Positions 37,570 through 46,867 of a stretch of DNA of 64,000 nucleotides are shown piece after piece; positions within the stretch are counted from its first letter, which is position 1; the number at the start of each line of letters is the position of its first letter. The stretch spans positions 92,171 to 156,170 of the forward strand of contig DAMBWF010000010.1 in the NCBI GenBank assembly GCA_032052615.1. Reading direction: 5' to 3'. Source of the DNA: Pseudomonas_T sp032052615 (lineage in GTDB: Bacteria > Pseudomonadota > Gammaproteobacteria > Pseudomonadales > Pseudomonadaceae). The notes under the pieces are model-generated. The model was given only the letters and a program-made list of their open reading frames with translations, did no database searches and was not told the origin of the DNA. The position numbers and the translations under genes were made by a program.

Positions 37570-38327
37570 GCGACACCATTCACCGCGTCAACCACGAGAT
37601 TCGCCAGCGCCGCCTTGTCGTGCTGCGAGTCACCAACCTTACCCCACGCATGCGCCGGGTCACCTTGGGCGGGCCGGAATTGGCGGGCTTCGTCAGTCTC
37701 GGCACGGATGACCACATCAAGCTGCTGTTCGCTTGCACGCCGGAGGAACGGCAGGCCATCGACGCGCGCGACCTGGGCCGTAACGGCGGCGCCCGGCCGA
37801 CCATGCGCGAGTACACGCCTCGGCGCATCGACCTGGCGGCCAACGAACTGGACATCGACTTCGTCCTGCATGGGGATGGCCCCGCCTCCACCTGGGCCGC
37901 CCAGGCGACGCCTGGCCAGCACCTGGATATCGCCGGCCCCCGGGCGTCGATGGTGGTTCCGGATATCTTCGACAGTTACCTGCTGATCGGCGACGAGACG
38001 GCGATCCCGGCCATCGCCCGGCGCCTGGAGGAGTTGCCGGCCGGGCGGCGGGTCGTGGCGGTGATCCAGATCGAGGACGAGCAGGAGCGCCAGGCGTTGA
38101 CGAGCAAGGCCGAGGTCGAGGTGATCTGGGTGCGTCGGCATGAGGACGACTTGCTGGAACGGGTCAGGAACCTGGCCCTGCCCGGGGGTCGGCTGTATGG
38201 CTGGGTCGCACTGGAGAAAGCCTTGACGCGCCAGGCCAAGGCCCTGCTTCAGGAGAAGGGCGTGCCGGAAGATGCCCTCAAGACCGCCGCCTACTGGCGA
38301 GCGGACGGGACCCCGGACGACGAATGA
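37566..38327 (+). CDS. Siderophore-interacting protein / NADPH-dependent ferric-chelate reductase
   Basis: A 253-residue SIP-family flavoprotein that would release iron from siderophores by reducing it. The FAD-binding domain (about 15-130) has the REYTPR motif, and FVLHGDGPASTWAAQATPG is typical of the YqjH/ViuB group. The SIP NAD(P)H-binding domain (about 130-245) contains YLLIGDETAIPAIARRLEEL and a terminal AYWR. It is translated with the PadR gene, and regulation by the upstream operator is expected. Confidence 0.9.
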   Translation: MSDTIHRVNHEIRQRRLVVLRVTNLTPRMRRVTLGGPELAGFVSLGTDDHIKLLFACTPEERQAIDARDLGRNGGARPTMREYTPRRIDLAANELDIDFVLHGDGPASTWAAQATPGQHLDIAGPRASMVVPDIFDSYLLIGDETAIPAIARRLEELPAGRRVVAVIQIEDEQERQALTSKAEVEVIWVRRHEDDLLERVRNLALPGGRLYGWVALEKALTRQAKALLQEKGVPEDALKTAAYWRADGTPDDE

Positions 38328-39192
38328 CCTCGTCGGAGCGGCCCTGCCCACATGGGGTCGTCTCGATGTCATTCCCGCGTTGTCCCCTGGCGATCCCATG
38401 GATCCTTGGAGGCTCGCCAGCGGGGTCGCGCATTGGCCTCGCCTGCTCATCCCGCCGCTATTCGAATGGCACGGCACCCGGATCGCCAGCGCGCCTCGGA
38501 AGGGCAAGGGCGTCATGCCCGCCCGGCTAGGGCACTCGACATGTTGACTCGGCTACCGGTCGGTGCCGCCACCCGGCACCTGCGGACGCGCGCCCTGGCC
38601 GGCACCGCCTGACGCGCATGGCGGCTTCCGGGCCTTCGTTTTGGCCCAATCAGGGAGTAATTACCGGTGGCGGGGTCAGGGGGCGTCTGTCCGGTGGGCG
38701 CGGTTATCCCCGGCCTCTCGCTCCGAAACCCCTGCCCCTGCCAAGGACGGCGTGACGCTTGCCAGCCCCGAACGATGCGTGGCCGGCGAGAAGCACGGGC
38801 ATATCGCCTGCGGGGCGGCAATGATTCAAGTGGCCGGTTCCTCGCTGCCCGCCCAAGCCAGCGGCAGGGAGCCCTTGCCAGTCGCCATCCTCCCTCGGAA
38901 GTTCGCCCAGCCGCTGTCTCGAAGGGCGCGTGGCGCCGTCCTGGCCGCGCTTGCTCCGCGAGCGAGGACGCGGCTGCCCGTGCCCAGGCGAAGGGCAGGT
39001 TGTGCCCCCGGGAGAAGGTTCGGCCATACTAGCGTCGCGGGCCGGCCGCGCCGTCGAGGATCGAGGGCGCCGGAGCGTCATCGCATACTGTCCGACGCCT
39101 GCGTCGCGTTGCCGCAACCACTGGGAACCGCGCCACTTATCAGGCAGTCTGGAGAACGGCTATACCTTTGCCATCTGCCAAGGAGACATCCA
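38328..39192. other. Long interval without recognisable gene, upstream of azu
   Basis: An 865-bp stretch. Several frames are open because of GC content, including the extended azurin frame from 38563, but their translations are rich in Arg/Pro/Ala/Gly and resemble no family. The azu promoter should lie near the 3' end (possible TATACC at about 39159). I found no TTGAT-N4-ATCAA Anr/Dnr box close to azu. Confidence 0.5.
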
Positions 39193-39642
39193 ATGATCCG
39201 CAAGCTCATCGTCGCATCCGCGCTGGCCGCCGCCAGCCTGCCGGTACTGGCCGCCGAATGCGAGGTAGAGGTGCATTCCACCGACCAGATGTCCTATACC
39301 ACCAAGGCCATCGACGTCAGCAAAAGCTGCAAGACCTTCACCGTGAAGCTCATCCATGACGGCAAGCTGCCGAAGAACGTGATGGGCCACAACTGGGTGC
39401 TGAGCAAGGCTTCCGACATGGCCGGCGTCACCACCGATGGCATGGCGGCCGGGCTGGACAAGAACTACCTGAAGGCCGACGACGCCCGCATCATCGCCCA
39501 CACCAAGATCATCGGTGGCGGCGAGACCGACTCGGTCAGCTTCGATGTTTCCAAACTGCAAGCCGGCGAGAACTACCAGTTCTTCTGCTCCTTCCCGGGG
39601 CACGCCTCGATGATGAAAGGCGATCTGAAACTGGTCGACTGA
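39193..39642 (+). CDS. azu: Azurin
   Basis: Azurin is the periplasmic blue copper protein that carries electrons in respiration and denitrification. A 20-residue signal peptide (LIVASALAAASLPVLA) precedes the mature protein AECEVEV. The copper ligands are present: H66, C132, H137 and M141 of the precursor (mature 46, 112, 117 and 121) in KNVMGHNW and FFCSFPGHASMMKG. The disulfide cysteines (C23 and SKSCK) are also kept. It has 149 residues. AGGAG lies seven bases before the ATG, and a terminator follows at 39663-39694. Confidence 0.98.
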   Translation: MIRKLIVASALAAASLPVLAAECEVEVHSTDQMSYTTKAIDVSKSCKTFTVKLIHDGKLPKNVMGHNWVLSKASDMAGVTTDGMAAGLDKNYLKADDARIIAHTKIIGGGETDSVSFDVSKLQAGENYQFFCSFPGHASMMKGDLKLVD

Positions 39643-39662
39643 TCCTCATCGGTTTCATCCAG

Positions 39663-39694
39663 ACGCCCCGGCCTTGACCGGGGCGTTTTCGTTT
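39663..39694 (+). terminator. Rho-independent terminator after azu
   Basis: ACGCCCCGG and CCGGGGCGT form a 9-bp stem with a 6-nt loop, followed by TTTCGTTT. Confidence 0.85.
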
Positions 39695-39771
39695 CGGGGC
39701 GAAGCAACCTGGCGGCCGGGGCCGATGCGAAGCGTGGGCCGCATCGGTTCGGGGCGCCTCTGGATACGCGC

Positions 39772-39786
39772 GCACCAGAGCGGTGC
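39772..39786 (+). promoter_or_regulatory. NtrC-like binding site
   Basis: GCACC-AGAGC-GGTGC is a perfect 5-5-5 inverted repeat equal to the NtrC core GCACY-N5-GGTGC. It lies about 190 bp upstream of the sigma-54 promoter, a normal enhancer distance. Confidence 0.6.
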
Positions 39787-39963
39787 TCCTGCGGGAAGCA
39801 TGCCCTCGTTACCGAAAGTAAACGTAGCGCTAACCGGTGGGGCGTTACAGAACAGTCGGCGAAAACAGTTGGCGACCCGCTTCCGGGGAAAGTCCATCGA
39901 AACGCGCGATTCTTCCTGAGTGGGCTTTACTTCAGAAACCTTCGCGGGTCGCCGCCGGGCGGC

Positions 39964-39979
39964 TGGCATAGGGCTTGCT
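39964..39979 (+). promoter_or_regulatory. Sigma-54 promoter of the branched-chain amino acid transporter operon
   Basis: TGGCATAGGGCTTGCT matches TGGCACG-N4-TTGCW with two mismatches and exact GG-N10-GC spacing. The predicted start is near 39990, about 37 bp before the ATG at 40027. Confidence 0.7.
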
Positions 39980-40026
39980 GTGGCTCCGGGGGCCGATACC
40001 TATAACAACTCCCCGGAGCACGCCGC

Positions 40027-41136
40027 ATGTCGAAGATTTTTCAGAAAGGTTTTCTGGCTGTCGCACTATCCACCGCCATGGGCTTCGCCCATGCCGATAT
40101 CGTCGTCGCGGTCGCCGCGCCGCTCACCGGCGGTAACGCGGCGTTCGGAGAGCAGTTGTGGCGCGGCGCCGAGCAGGCGGCGAAGGACATCAACGCCGCC
40201 GGCGGTATCAACGGTCAACAGATCAAGCTGGTGAAGGGCGACGACGCCTGCGAGCCGAAGCAGGCGGTGGCGGTGGCCAACCGGCTGGTGGACTCGGACA
40301 AGGCGGTGGCGGTGATCGGCCACTTCTGCTCGTCCTCCACCATCCCCGCCTCGGAGATCTACGACGAGGCCGGCATTCTCTCCATCACCCCGGCCTCCAC
40401 CAACCCGCAAGTGACCGAGCGCGGCCTGAACGGCGAATTCCGCATGTGCGGGCGCGACGACCAGCAGGGCGTGGTCGCGGCAGACTACATCGTCGACGTG
40501 CTGAAGCTGAGCAAGGTCGCCATCGTCCACGACAAGGACACCTACGGCCAGGGCCTGGCCGACGCCACCAAGGCCCAGCTCGCCAAGCGCGGCCTCAAGG
40601 AAGTGCTCTACGAGGGCCTGACCCGGGGTGAGAAGGACTTCAACGCCCTGGTCACCAAGATTCGCTCCTCGGGCGCCGAGGTGGTGTATTTCGGTGGTCT
40701 CCACCCCGAGGCCGGCCCGTTGGTGCGGCAACTGCGGGAGCAGGGGGTGAATGCGCTGTTCATCTCCGGCGACGGCGTGGTCACCGATGAATTGGTCACC
40801 ACCGCTGGCGGCCCGCAGTACACCAAGGGCGTGTTGATGACTTTCGGCGCCGACCCCCGGCTGATCCCCGACGGCAAGGCGGTGATCGATACGTTCCGCG
40901 CCAGCGGCTACGAGCCCGAGGGCTACACCCTGTATTCCTACGCCTCCATGCAGGCCATCGCCGCCGCCTTCAAGGGCGCCGGCGGCACCGATGGCTCCGC
41001 CGCCAGCGCCTGGCTGAAGAGCAACCCGGTGCAGACCGTCATGGGCAAGAAGGAGTGGGACAAGAAGGGCGACCTGAAAGTCTCCGACTACGTCATGTAC
41101 GAGTGGGACGACCAAGGCAAGTACCACCAGAAATAA
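40027..41136 (+). CDS. Branched-chain amino acid ABC transporter, periplasmic substrate-binding protein (BraC/LivJ-like)
   Basis: A 369-residue type I binding protein. The signal peptide covers about 1-23 (GFLAVALSTAMGFAHA). The mature part begins DIVVAVAAPLTGGNAAFGEQ and contains KDINAAGGINGQQIKLV and the SPAS-type ligand segment ITPASTNPQVTERG. It is the first gene of a complete five-gene operon (binding protein, two permeases, two ATPases). By context the substrate is branched-chain or related amino acids. It is distinct from the main BraC system of Pseudomonas and matches the second set at PA4913-PA4909 as I recall it. Nitrogen control is suggested by the upstream sites. Confidence 0.93.
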   Translation: MSKIFQKGFLAVALSTAMGFAHADIVVAVAAPLTGGNAAFGEQLWRGAEQAAKDINAAGGINGQQIKLVKGDDACEPKQAVAVANRLVDSDKAVAVIGHFCSSSTIPASEIYDEAGILSITPASTNPQVTERGLNGEFRMCGRDDQQGVVAADYIVDVLKLSKVAIVHDKDTYGQGLADATKAQLAKRGLKEVLYEGLTRGEKDFNALVTKIRSSGAEVVYFGGLHPEAGPLVRQLREQGVNALFISGDGVVTDELVTTAGGPQYTKGVLMTFGADPRLIPDGKAVIDTFRASGYEPEGYTLYSYASMQAIAAAFKGAGGTDGSAASAWLKSNPVQTVMGKKEWDKKGDLKVSDYVMYEWDDQGKYHQK

Positions 41137-41269
41137 GCCGCTCTCCCTGGCGGCGAGGCCTCTCGGCGCCTCGCCCTCGCCGTTCCCGGCCTTCACCGGC
41201 GGCCCGCTCACGAGGCGGGCCGGCCGTTGACGCGCCGCCGTTCTTTCCCACGCCTATGAGAATGACTTC

Positions 41270-42184
<915 letters not shown>

Positions 42185-42187
42185 GCG

Positions 42188-43471
42188 ATGTCGGTGAAAG
42201 AATCCTCCTTCGACTTCAAGCGCTGTCTGATCGACACCCTCCTGTCCGGCCTGGTGGCGTTGATCGTCTTCGGGCCCATCGTCGGCGTGGTGCTGCAAGG
42301 CTACGACTTCACCCTGCAACCGGTGCGCGTCGCCTGGCTGGTGGCGGCGGTGATGCTCGGCCGCTTCTGCCTGAGCCTGTTCCTGCAGACGCCCACGGGC
42401 CGTCGCGTCGCCGACTCGTTCGCCTCGCCGTCCGGCGGTGTGCATGTGCTGCCGCCGGACCACAAATCGATGCTGCGCGTCGTCATCCCGGTGGTGCTGC
42501 TGCTGGCCATCGCCTTCCCGTTCTTCGCCAACAAGTACCTGCTCTCGGTGGTGATCCTTGGGTTGATCTACGTGCTCCTGGGCCTTGGCCTGAACATCGT
42601 GGTGGGGCTCGCCGGCCTGCTCGACCTGGGCTTCGTCGGCTTCTACGCCATCGGCGCCTACGGCCTGGCCCTGGGCTATCAGTACCTCGGCCTGGGCTTC
42701 TGGTCGGCGCTGCCAGTGGTGGTGATCCTGGCCGCCTGCGCCGGCGCGCTGCTCGGCTTCCCGGTGCTGCGCATGCATGGCGACTACCTGGCCATCGTCA
42801 CCTTGGGCTTCGGCGAGATCATCCGCCTGGTGCTGAACAACTGGATGGAATTCACCAGGGGGCCCAACGGCGTGCCGGTGCCGGGCCCGACCCTGTTCGG
42901 CCTGGAGTTCGGCCGCCGCGCCAAGGAGCAGGGCCACGTGCCGGTCCACGAGTGGCTGGGGGTTGCCTACAACCCCAACGCGACCCTGATCTTCACCTTC
43001 GTCACCCTCTTCGCGATGGTGCTGGTCGTCCTCTACATCAAGCACCGGCTGACCCGCATGCCCATCGGCCGGGCCTGGGAAGCGCTGCGCGAGGACGAGA
43101 TCGCCTGCCGCGCCATGGGCCTCAACCATGTGCTGGTGAAGCTCTCGGCGTTCATGATGGGCGCCGCCGTGGCCGGCATCGCCGGGGTGTTCTTCGCCAC
43201 CAAGCAGGGCTTCATCGACCCGTCCTCGTTCACCTTCTTCGAGTCGGCGCTGATCCTCGCCATCGTGGTGCTGGGCGGCATGGGGTCGACCCTGGGCGTG
43301 GTGATCGCGGCCTTCGTGCTGACCGTCGCGCCGGAGCTGCTGCGCAGCTTCGCCGAGTACCGGGTGCTGCTGTTCGGCATCGTCATGGTGCTGATGATGA
43401 TCTGGCGGCCCCGGGGCCTGGTGCGGATCAGCCGAACCGGGGTCGCGATCCGCAAGGGGGTGGCGCCATGA
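42188..43471 (+). CDS. livM: Branched-chain amino acid ABC transporter permease LivM
   Basis: The second permease (427 residues), longer than LivH because of an N-terminal extension with about three helices that is typical of LivM/BraE. Conserved features are GLNIVVGLAGLLDLGFVGFY, LRMHGDYLAIVTLGFGEI, the EAA-like loop GRAWEALREDEIACRAMG and the C-terminal VLGGMGSTLGVVIAA. The stop overlaps livG by 4 bp (ATGA). Confidence 0.94.
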   Translation: MSVKESSFDFKRCLIDTLLSGLVALIVFGPIVGVVLQGYDFTLQPVRVAWLVAAVMLGRFCLSLFLQTPTGRRVADSFASPSGGVHVLPPDHKSMLRVVIPVVLLLAIAFPFFANKYLLSVVILGLIYVLLGLGLNIVVGLAGLLDLGFVGFYAIGAYGLALGYQYLGLGFWSALPVVVILAACAGALLGFPVLRMHGDYLAIVTLGFGEIIRLVLNNWMEFTRGPNGVPVPGPTLFGLEFGRRAKEQGHVPVHEWLGVAYNPNATLIFTFVTLFAMVLVVLYIKHRLTRMPIGRAWEALREDEIACRAMGLNHVLVKLSAFMMGAAVAGIAGVFFATKQGFIDPSSFTFFESALILAIVVLGGMGSTLGVVIAAFVLTVAPELLRSFAEYRVLLFGIVMVLMMIWRPRGLVRISRTGVAIRKGVAP

Positions 43472-44343
43472 GCCGGAACATCATCCTGTCCGTCGAACAC
43501 CTGATGATGCAGTTCGGCGGTATCCGCGCCCTGAACGACGTCAGCTTCGCCATCGAGCGGCACTCCATCTCCGCCCTGATCGGCCCCAACGGCGCTGGCA
43601 AGACCACCGTGTTCAACTGCCTGACCGGCTTCTACAAGGCCACTGGCGGCCACATCGTGCTGGACACCCGCGAACGGCCCACCGACGTGGGCCAGGTGAT
43701 GGGCGAGCCGTTCCAGCTCCACGACTTCGTGTCGCCGCCGAGCTTTCTCAGCCGCCTGCGCTACAAGATGTTCGGCGGTACCCACCTGGTGAACCGCGCC
43801 GGCCTGGCGCGCACCTTCCAAAACATCCGGCTATTCCGGGAGATGTCGGTGGTGGAGAACCTGCTGGTGGCCCAGCACATGTGGGTCAACCGCAACCTGG
43901 TGGCCGGCGTGCTCAACACCCCGGGCTATCGCCAGGCCGAGGAAAAGGCCCTGGATACCGCCTTCTACTGGTTGGAAGTGGTGGACCTGGTGGAGCACGC
44001 CAACCGCCTCGCCGGTGAACTCTCCTACGGCCAGCAGCGCCGCCTGGAAATCGCCCGGGCCATGTGTACCCGGCCGGAGATCGTCTGCCTGGATGAGCCC
44101 GCCGCCGGCCTCAACCCCGCCGAAACCGAGCGCCTGAGCGCCATCATTCGTCGCCTGCGGGACGAGCACCGGATCACCGTGCTGTTGATCGAGCACGACA
44201 TGGGCATGGTGATGAGCATCTCCGACCAGGTGATCGTGCTCGACCACGGCGCGTTGATCGCCGAGGGAACCCCCGAGCAGGTCCGTAACGACCCCAAGGT
44301 CATCGCCGCCTACCTGGGCGCCGACGAGGAGGAAGTGGCATGA
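43468..44343 (+). CDS. livG: Branched-chain amino acid ABC transporter ATPase LivG
   Basis: The ABC ATPase of 291 residues. Walker A is GPNGAGKTT at about 39-47, the signature is LSYGQQRRLEIARAM, Walker B is IVCLDEPAAGL, and the switch histidine is in LLIEHDMGMV. An insertion of about 35 residues between Walker A and the Q-loop (around LDTRERPTDVGQVMG) makes it longer than E. coli LivG, as in other Pseudomonas BraF proteins. It overlaps both neighbours by 4 bp. Confidence 0.95.
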   Translation: MSRNIILSVEHLMMQFGGIRALNDVSFAIERHSISALIGPNGAGKTTVFNCLTGFYKATGGHIVLDTRERPTDVGQVMGEPFQLHDFVSPPSFLSRLRYKMFGGTHLVNRAGLARTFQNIRLFREMSVVENLLVAQHMWVNRNLVAGVLNTPGYRQAEEKALDTAFYWLEVVDLVEHANRLAGELSYGQQRRLEIARAMCTRPEIVCLDEPAAGLNPAETERLSAIIRRLRDEHRITVLLIEHDMGMVMSISDQVIVLDHGALIAEGTPEQVRNDPKVIAAYLGADEEEVA

Positions 44344-45053
44344 GCGCCCTGCTCGAATTCAAGGACGTCGATGTCCACTATGGGCCGATCCAGGCGCTGA
44401 AAAAAGTCTCGCTGCGCATCGACGAGGGCGAGACGGTGAGCCTGATCGGCGCCAACGGAGCGGGCAAGTCCACCCTGCTCATGTCGATCTTCGGCCAGCC
44501 TCGGGCCAGCGCCGGGCAGATCGTCTACGCCGGCGCCGACATCACCCGCAAGTCGTCCGACTACGTGGCGTCCCACGGTATCGCCCAGTCGCCCGAAGGG
44601 CGACGGGTATTCCCCGACATGAGCGTCGAGGAAAACCTGCTGATGGGCACCATCCCGATCGGTATGAAGCACGCCGATGAGGACATGCGGCGCATGTTCG
44701 AGCTCTTCCCGCGTTTGAAGGAGCGGCGCAACCAGCGGGCCATGACCATGTCCGGGGGCGAGCAGCAGATGCTCGCCATTGCCCGCGCGCTCATGAGCCG
44801 GCCGCGCCTGCTGCTGCTGGACGAGCCGAGCCTGGGTCTGGCGCCCATCGTGGTGAAGCAGATCTTCCAGACCCTGCGGGAGCTGGCGAAGAGCGGCATG
44901 ACCCTGTTCCTGGTGGAACAGAACGCCAACCACGCCCTGCGCTTGTCCGACCGCGCCTACGTGATGGTCACCGGGGAAATCCGCATGACCGGCACCGGCC
45001 AGGAACTGCTGGGCAACGAGGAGGTGCGCAACGCCTATCTCGGCGGGCATTGA
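44340..45053 (+). CDS. livF: Branched-chain amino acid ABC transporter ATPase LivF
   Basis: The second ATPase (237 residues), with Walker A GANGAGKSTLL, signature MSGGEQQMLAIARAL, Walker B LLLLDEPSLGL and LVEQNANHAL. It is the last gene of the transporter operon and overlaps livG by 4 bp. A terminator-like hairpin follows at 45060-45085. Confidence 0.95.
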   Translation: MSALLEFKDVDVHYGPIQALKKVSLRIDEGETVSLIGANGAGKSTLLMSIFGQPRASAGQIVYAGADITRKSSDYVASHGIAQSPEGRRVFPDMSVEENLLMGTIPIGMKHADEDMRRMFELFPRLKERRNQRAMTMSGGEQQMLAIARALMSRPRLLLLDEPSLGLAPIVVKQIFQTLRELAKSGMTLFLVEQNANHALRLSDRAYVMVTGEIRMTGTGQELLGNEEVRNAYLGGH

Positions 45054-45059
45054 GCCTGG

Positions 45060-45085
45060 AGCCGGGACCGCCGGTCCCGGCTTTC
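45060..45085 (+). terminator. Terminator-like hairpin after livF
   Basis: AGCCGGGACC, loop GCC, GGTCCCGGCT, then only TT. The stem is strong but the T-run is short. Confidence 0.6.
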
Positions 45086-45421
45086 CACAATTCGTGTGGA
45101 CGAGGCTGTGGACAAGTTGATGACAGGTCGTCGCGAGCCCCGGCCTTCGCGGCTCGCGGTGACTTGGTCAGTATTCGTCCAATACCGCTTTGAATAGCGA
45201 AATCAGGCACTTGAGGCTATGGGACGCTTCGCCGGGGACGCATGAGGTTGTCCCCGGTCGCTGGGGATAACCTTGTGGAAAGCCCGGGGAGCGAGCGGTC
45301 CGGCTCAGGCGCCACGGGGCCTTCGCCCGGCTGGTCAGTGTTTGAGCGACGGTGGGGGAGGGCACGCGCCCGGCAACGCCGAGGGGTTGTCCACGGATGC
45401 GGTGGGCGAAGCTGTGGACAA
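45081..45421. other. Cluster of DnaA-box-like 9-mers in the livF-SDR intergenic region
   Basis: The 541-bp interval after livF has no gene I can support but repeats TGTGGA/TCCACA cores. Against TTATCCACA, 8/9 matches lie at 45107-45115 (minus), 45262-45270 (minus) and 45413-45421 (minus). 7/9 matches lie at 45081-45089, 45095-45103 (minus), 45274-45282 (minus) and 45387-45395. A role in binding DnaA is inferred. Confidence 0.45.
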
Positions 45422-45594
45422 CCTGCGGGCAGGGGGCGCCGGGCCCCGGCTGGCAAGGGCTCCCGCGCATCGTACGTTTTCTGACCGCGCGGCGGCAGCG
45501 CGCGATGCGCCGGATCGGGTACGCTTGCGCCATCCCTTTCCGGCCGCGCCCCTCGCGGCCTCGCGGCCGGCATTCCTGAGCGAGGAGAATCCAC

Positions 45595-46359
45595 ATGAGC
45601 GCAACCCTGTTCATCACCGGTGCCACGTCCGGTTTCGGCGAAGCCTGCGCGCGGCGTTTCGCCGAGGCCGGCTGGTCGCTGGTCATCACCGGTCGCCGGG
45701 AAGAGCGCCTGCGGGCGCTGGCGGAAGAGCTCTCGACGAAGACCGACGTGCTACCCCTGGTGGTCGACGTGCGCGACCGGGCGGCGATGGAGGCCATGGT
45801 GGCCGGCCTGCCGGAGCGTTTCGCCACGCTGCGCGGGTTGGTGAACAACGCCGGCCTGGCCCTGGGCACCGACCCCGCGCCCTCCTGCGACCTGGACGAC
45901 TGGGACATCATGGTGGACACCAACGTCAAGGGCCTGCTGTACGCCACGCGCCTGTTGCTGCCGCGCCTGATCGCCCACGGGCGCGGGGCCGGCATCGTCA
46001 ACCTGGGCTCGGTGGCCGGCCACTGGCCCTACCCGGGGAGTCATGTCTATGGGGCCACCAAGGCTTTCGTCCGGCAGTTCTCGCTGAACCTGCGCAATGA
46101 CCTGGTGGGTACCGGGGTGCGGGTCACCGACCTGGAGCCGGGCATGTGCGAGAGCGAGTTCTCCCTGGTGCGTTTTGGCGGCGACCAGGCGCGCTACGAT
46201 GCCACCTATGCCGGCGCGGAGCCGATCCAGCCGGCGGACATCGCCGAGACGATCCACTGGATCCTCACCCAGCCCGCCCACATCAATATCAACAGCCTGG
46301 AACTGATGCCGGTCAGCCAGACCTGGGCCGGCTTCGCCGTGGATCGCTCCCGCGGGTGA
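45595..46359 (+). CDS. Short-chain dehydrogenase/reductase (YdfG-like)
   Basis: A classical SDR of 254 residues. The NADP-binding TGATSGFGEACARRFAEAG is at the N-terminus, with NNAGLA, the catalytic Ser in NLGSVAGHW, and the YxxxK pair in VYGATKAFV. The C-terminal EPGMCESEFSLVRFGGD resembles YdfG, the NADP-dependent 3-hydroxy acid (L-allo-threonine / malonic semialdehyde) dehydrogenase. The exact substrate is inferred. A ribosome binding site (GAGGAG) precedes the ATG, and the gene stands alone. Confidence 0.88.
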   Translation: MSATLFITGATSGFGEACARRFAEAGWSLVITGRREERLRALAEELSTKTDVLPLVVDVRDRAAMEAMVAGLPERFATLRGLVNNAGLALGTDPAPSCDLDDWDIMVDTNVKGLLYATRLLLPRLIAHGRGAGIVNLGSVAGHWPYPGSHVYGATKAFVRQFSLNLRNDLVGTGVRVTDLEPGMCESEFSLVRFGGDQARYDATYAGAEPIQPADIAETIHWILTQPAHININSLELMPVSQTWAGFAVDRSRG

Positions 46360-46867
46360 GTCACATCCGGCCTCGCGGGCGCGGACTGGGCTCCAGACCT
46401 CCAGGCCCGGCTCCCGTCGCCAGCCCCGCGCTGCACCGCAATAAGGCGTGAAGGGCGCGAGGCCACCGCATGCGAAGGTGACCACGAAGACGAGACCGAT
46501 ATCGGCAGGGGCTCGCCTTGGTGAGCCTTCCCCGGCTAGCAACGCGCCAAGCCAAACCGGTCCCCGTGACGCGGCCGGCGTCGCGCGCACGCTTGAGTCG
46601 TGGCCTGGGGCGACCGGGGGCGGCCGCCAAGCTGGTGCATGGCCCATCGGGACCTCGGTCCTTGACGCGTGGGGTGCCGTGCTTCGCGCTGGCGCTAAGG
46701 CATGGCTGGCGGGGCGCGACCCGGGAGCAGTGGGGCTCGCCGACACGCGAAGGCGCAGAGGCTGGCTGTCGGCCGAGGCCATTCACAAGGGGCGCACAAG
46801 GGCTTGCGAATGACGCCAGACGCCTTGGACAGCCTGGGCTTCAGGCTCGGATGCGGTGGCACGCGCC
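46360..46867. other. Interval without recognisable gene between SDR and desT
   Basis: 508 bp between the convergent ends of the SDR and the DesT-like gene. It is GC-rich with open but unrecognisable frames, and no clear terminator or repeat was seen. Confidence 0.5.

Noticed and set aside
38563..39642. A 359-residue extended azurin
   Set aside because: The extra ~210 N-terminal residues have no likeness to any protein, and the ATG at 39193 has a good ribosome binding site and begins a normal signal peptide.
46360..46867. Small plus-strand frames (about 46448-46813 and 46518-47066)
   Set aside because: They have no ribosome binding site, an Arg/Gly/Ala-rich composition and overlap desT; treated as non-coding.
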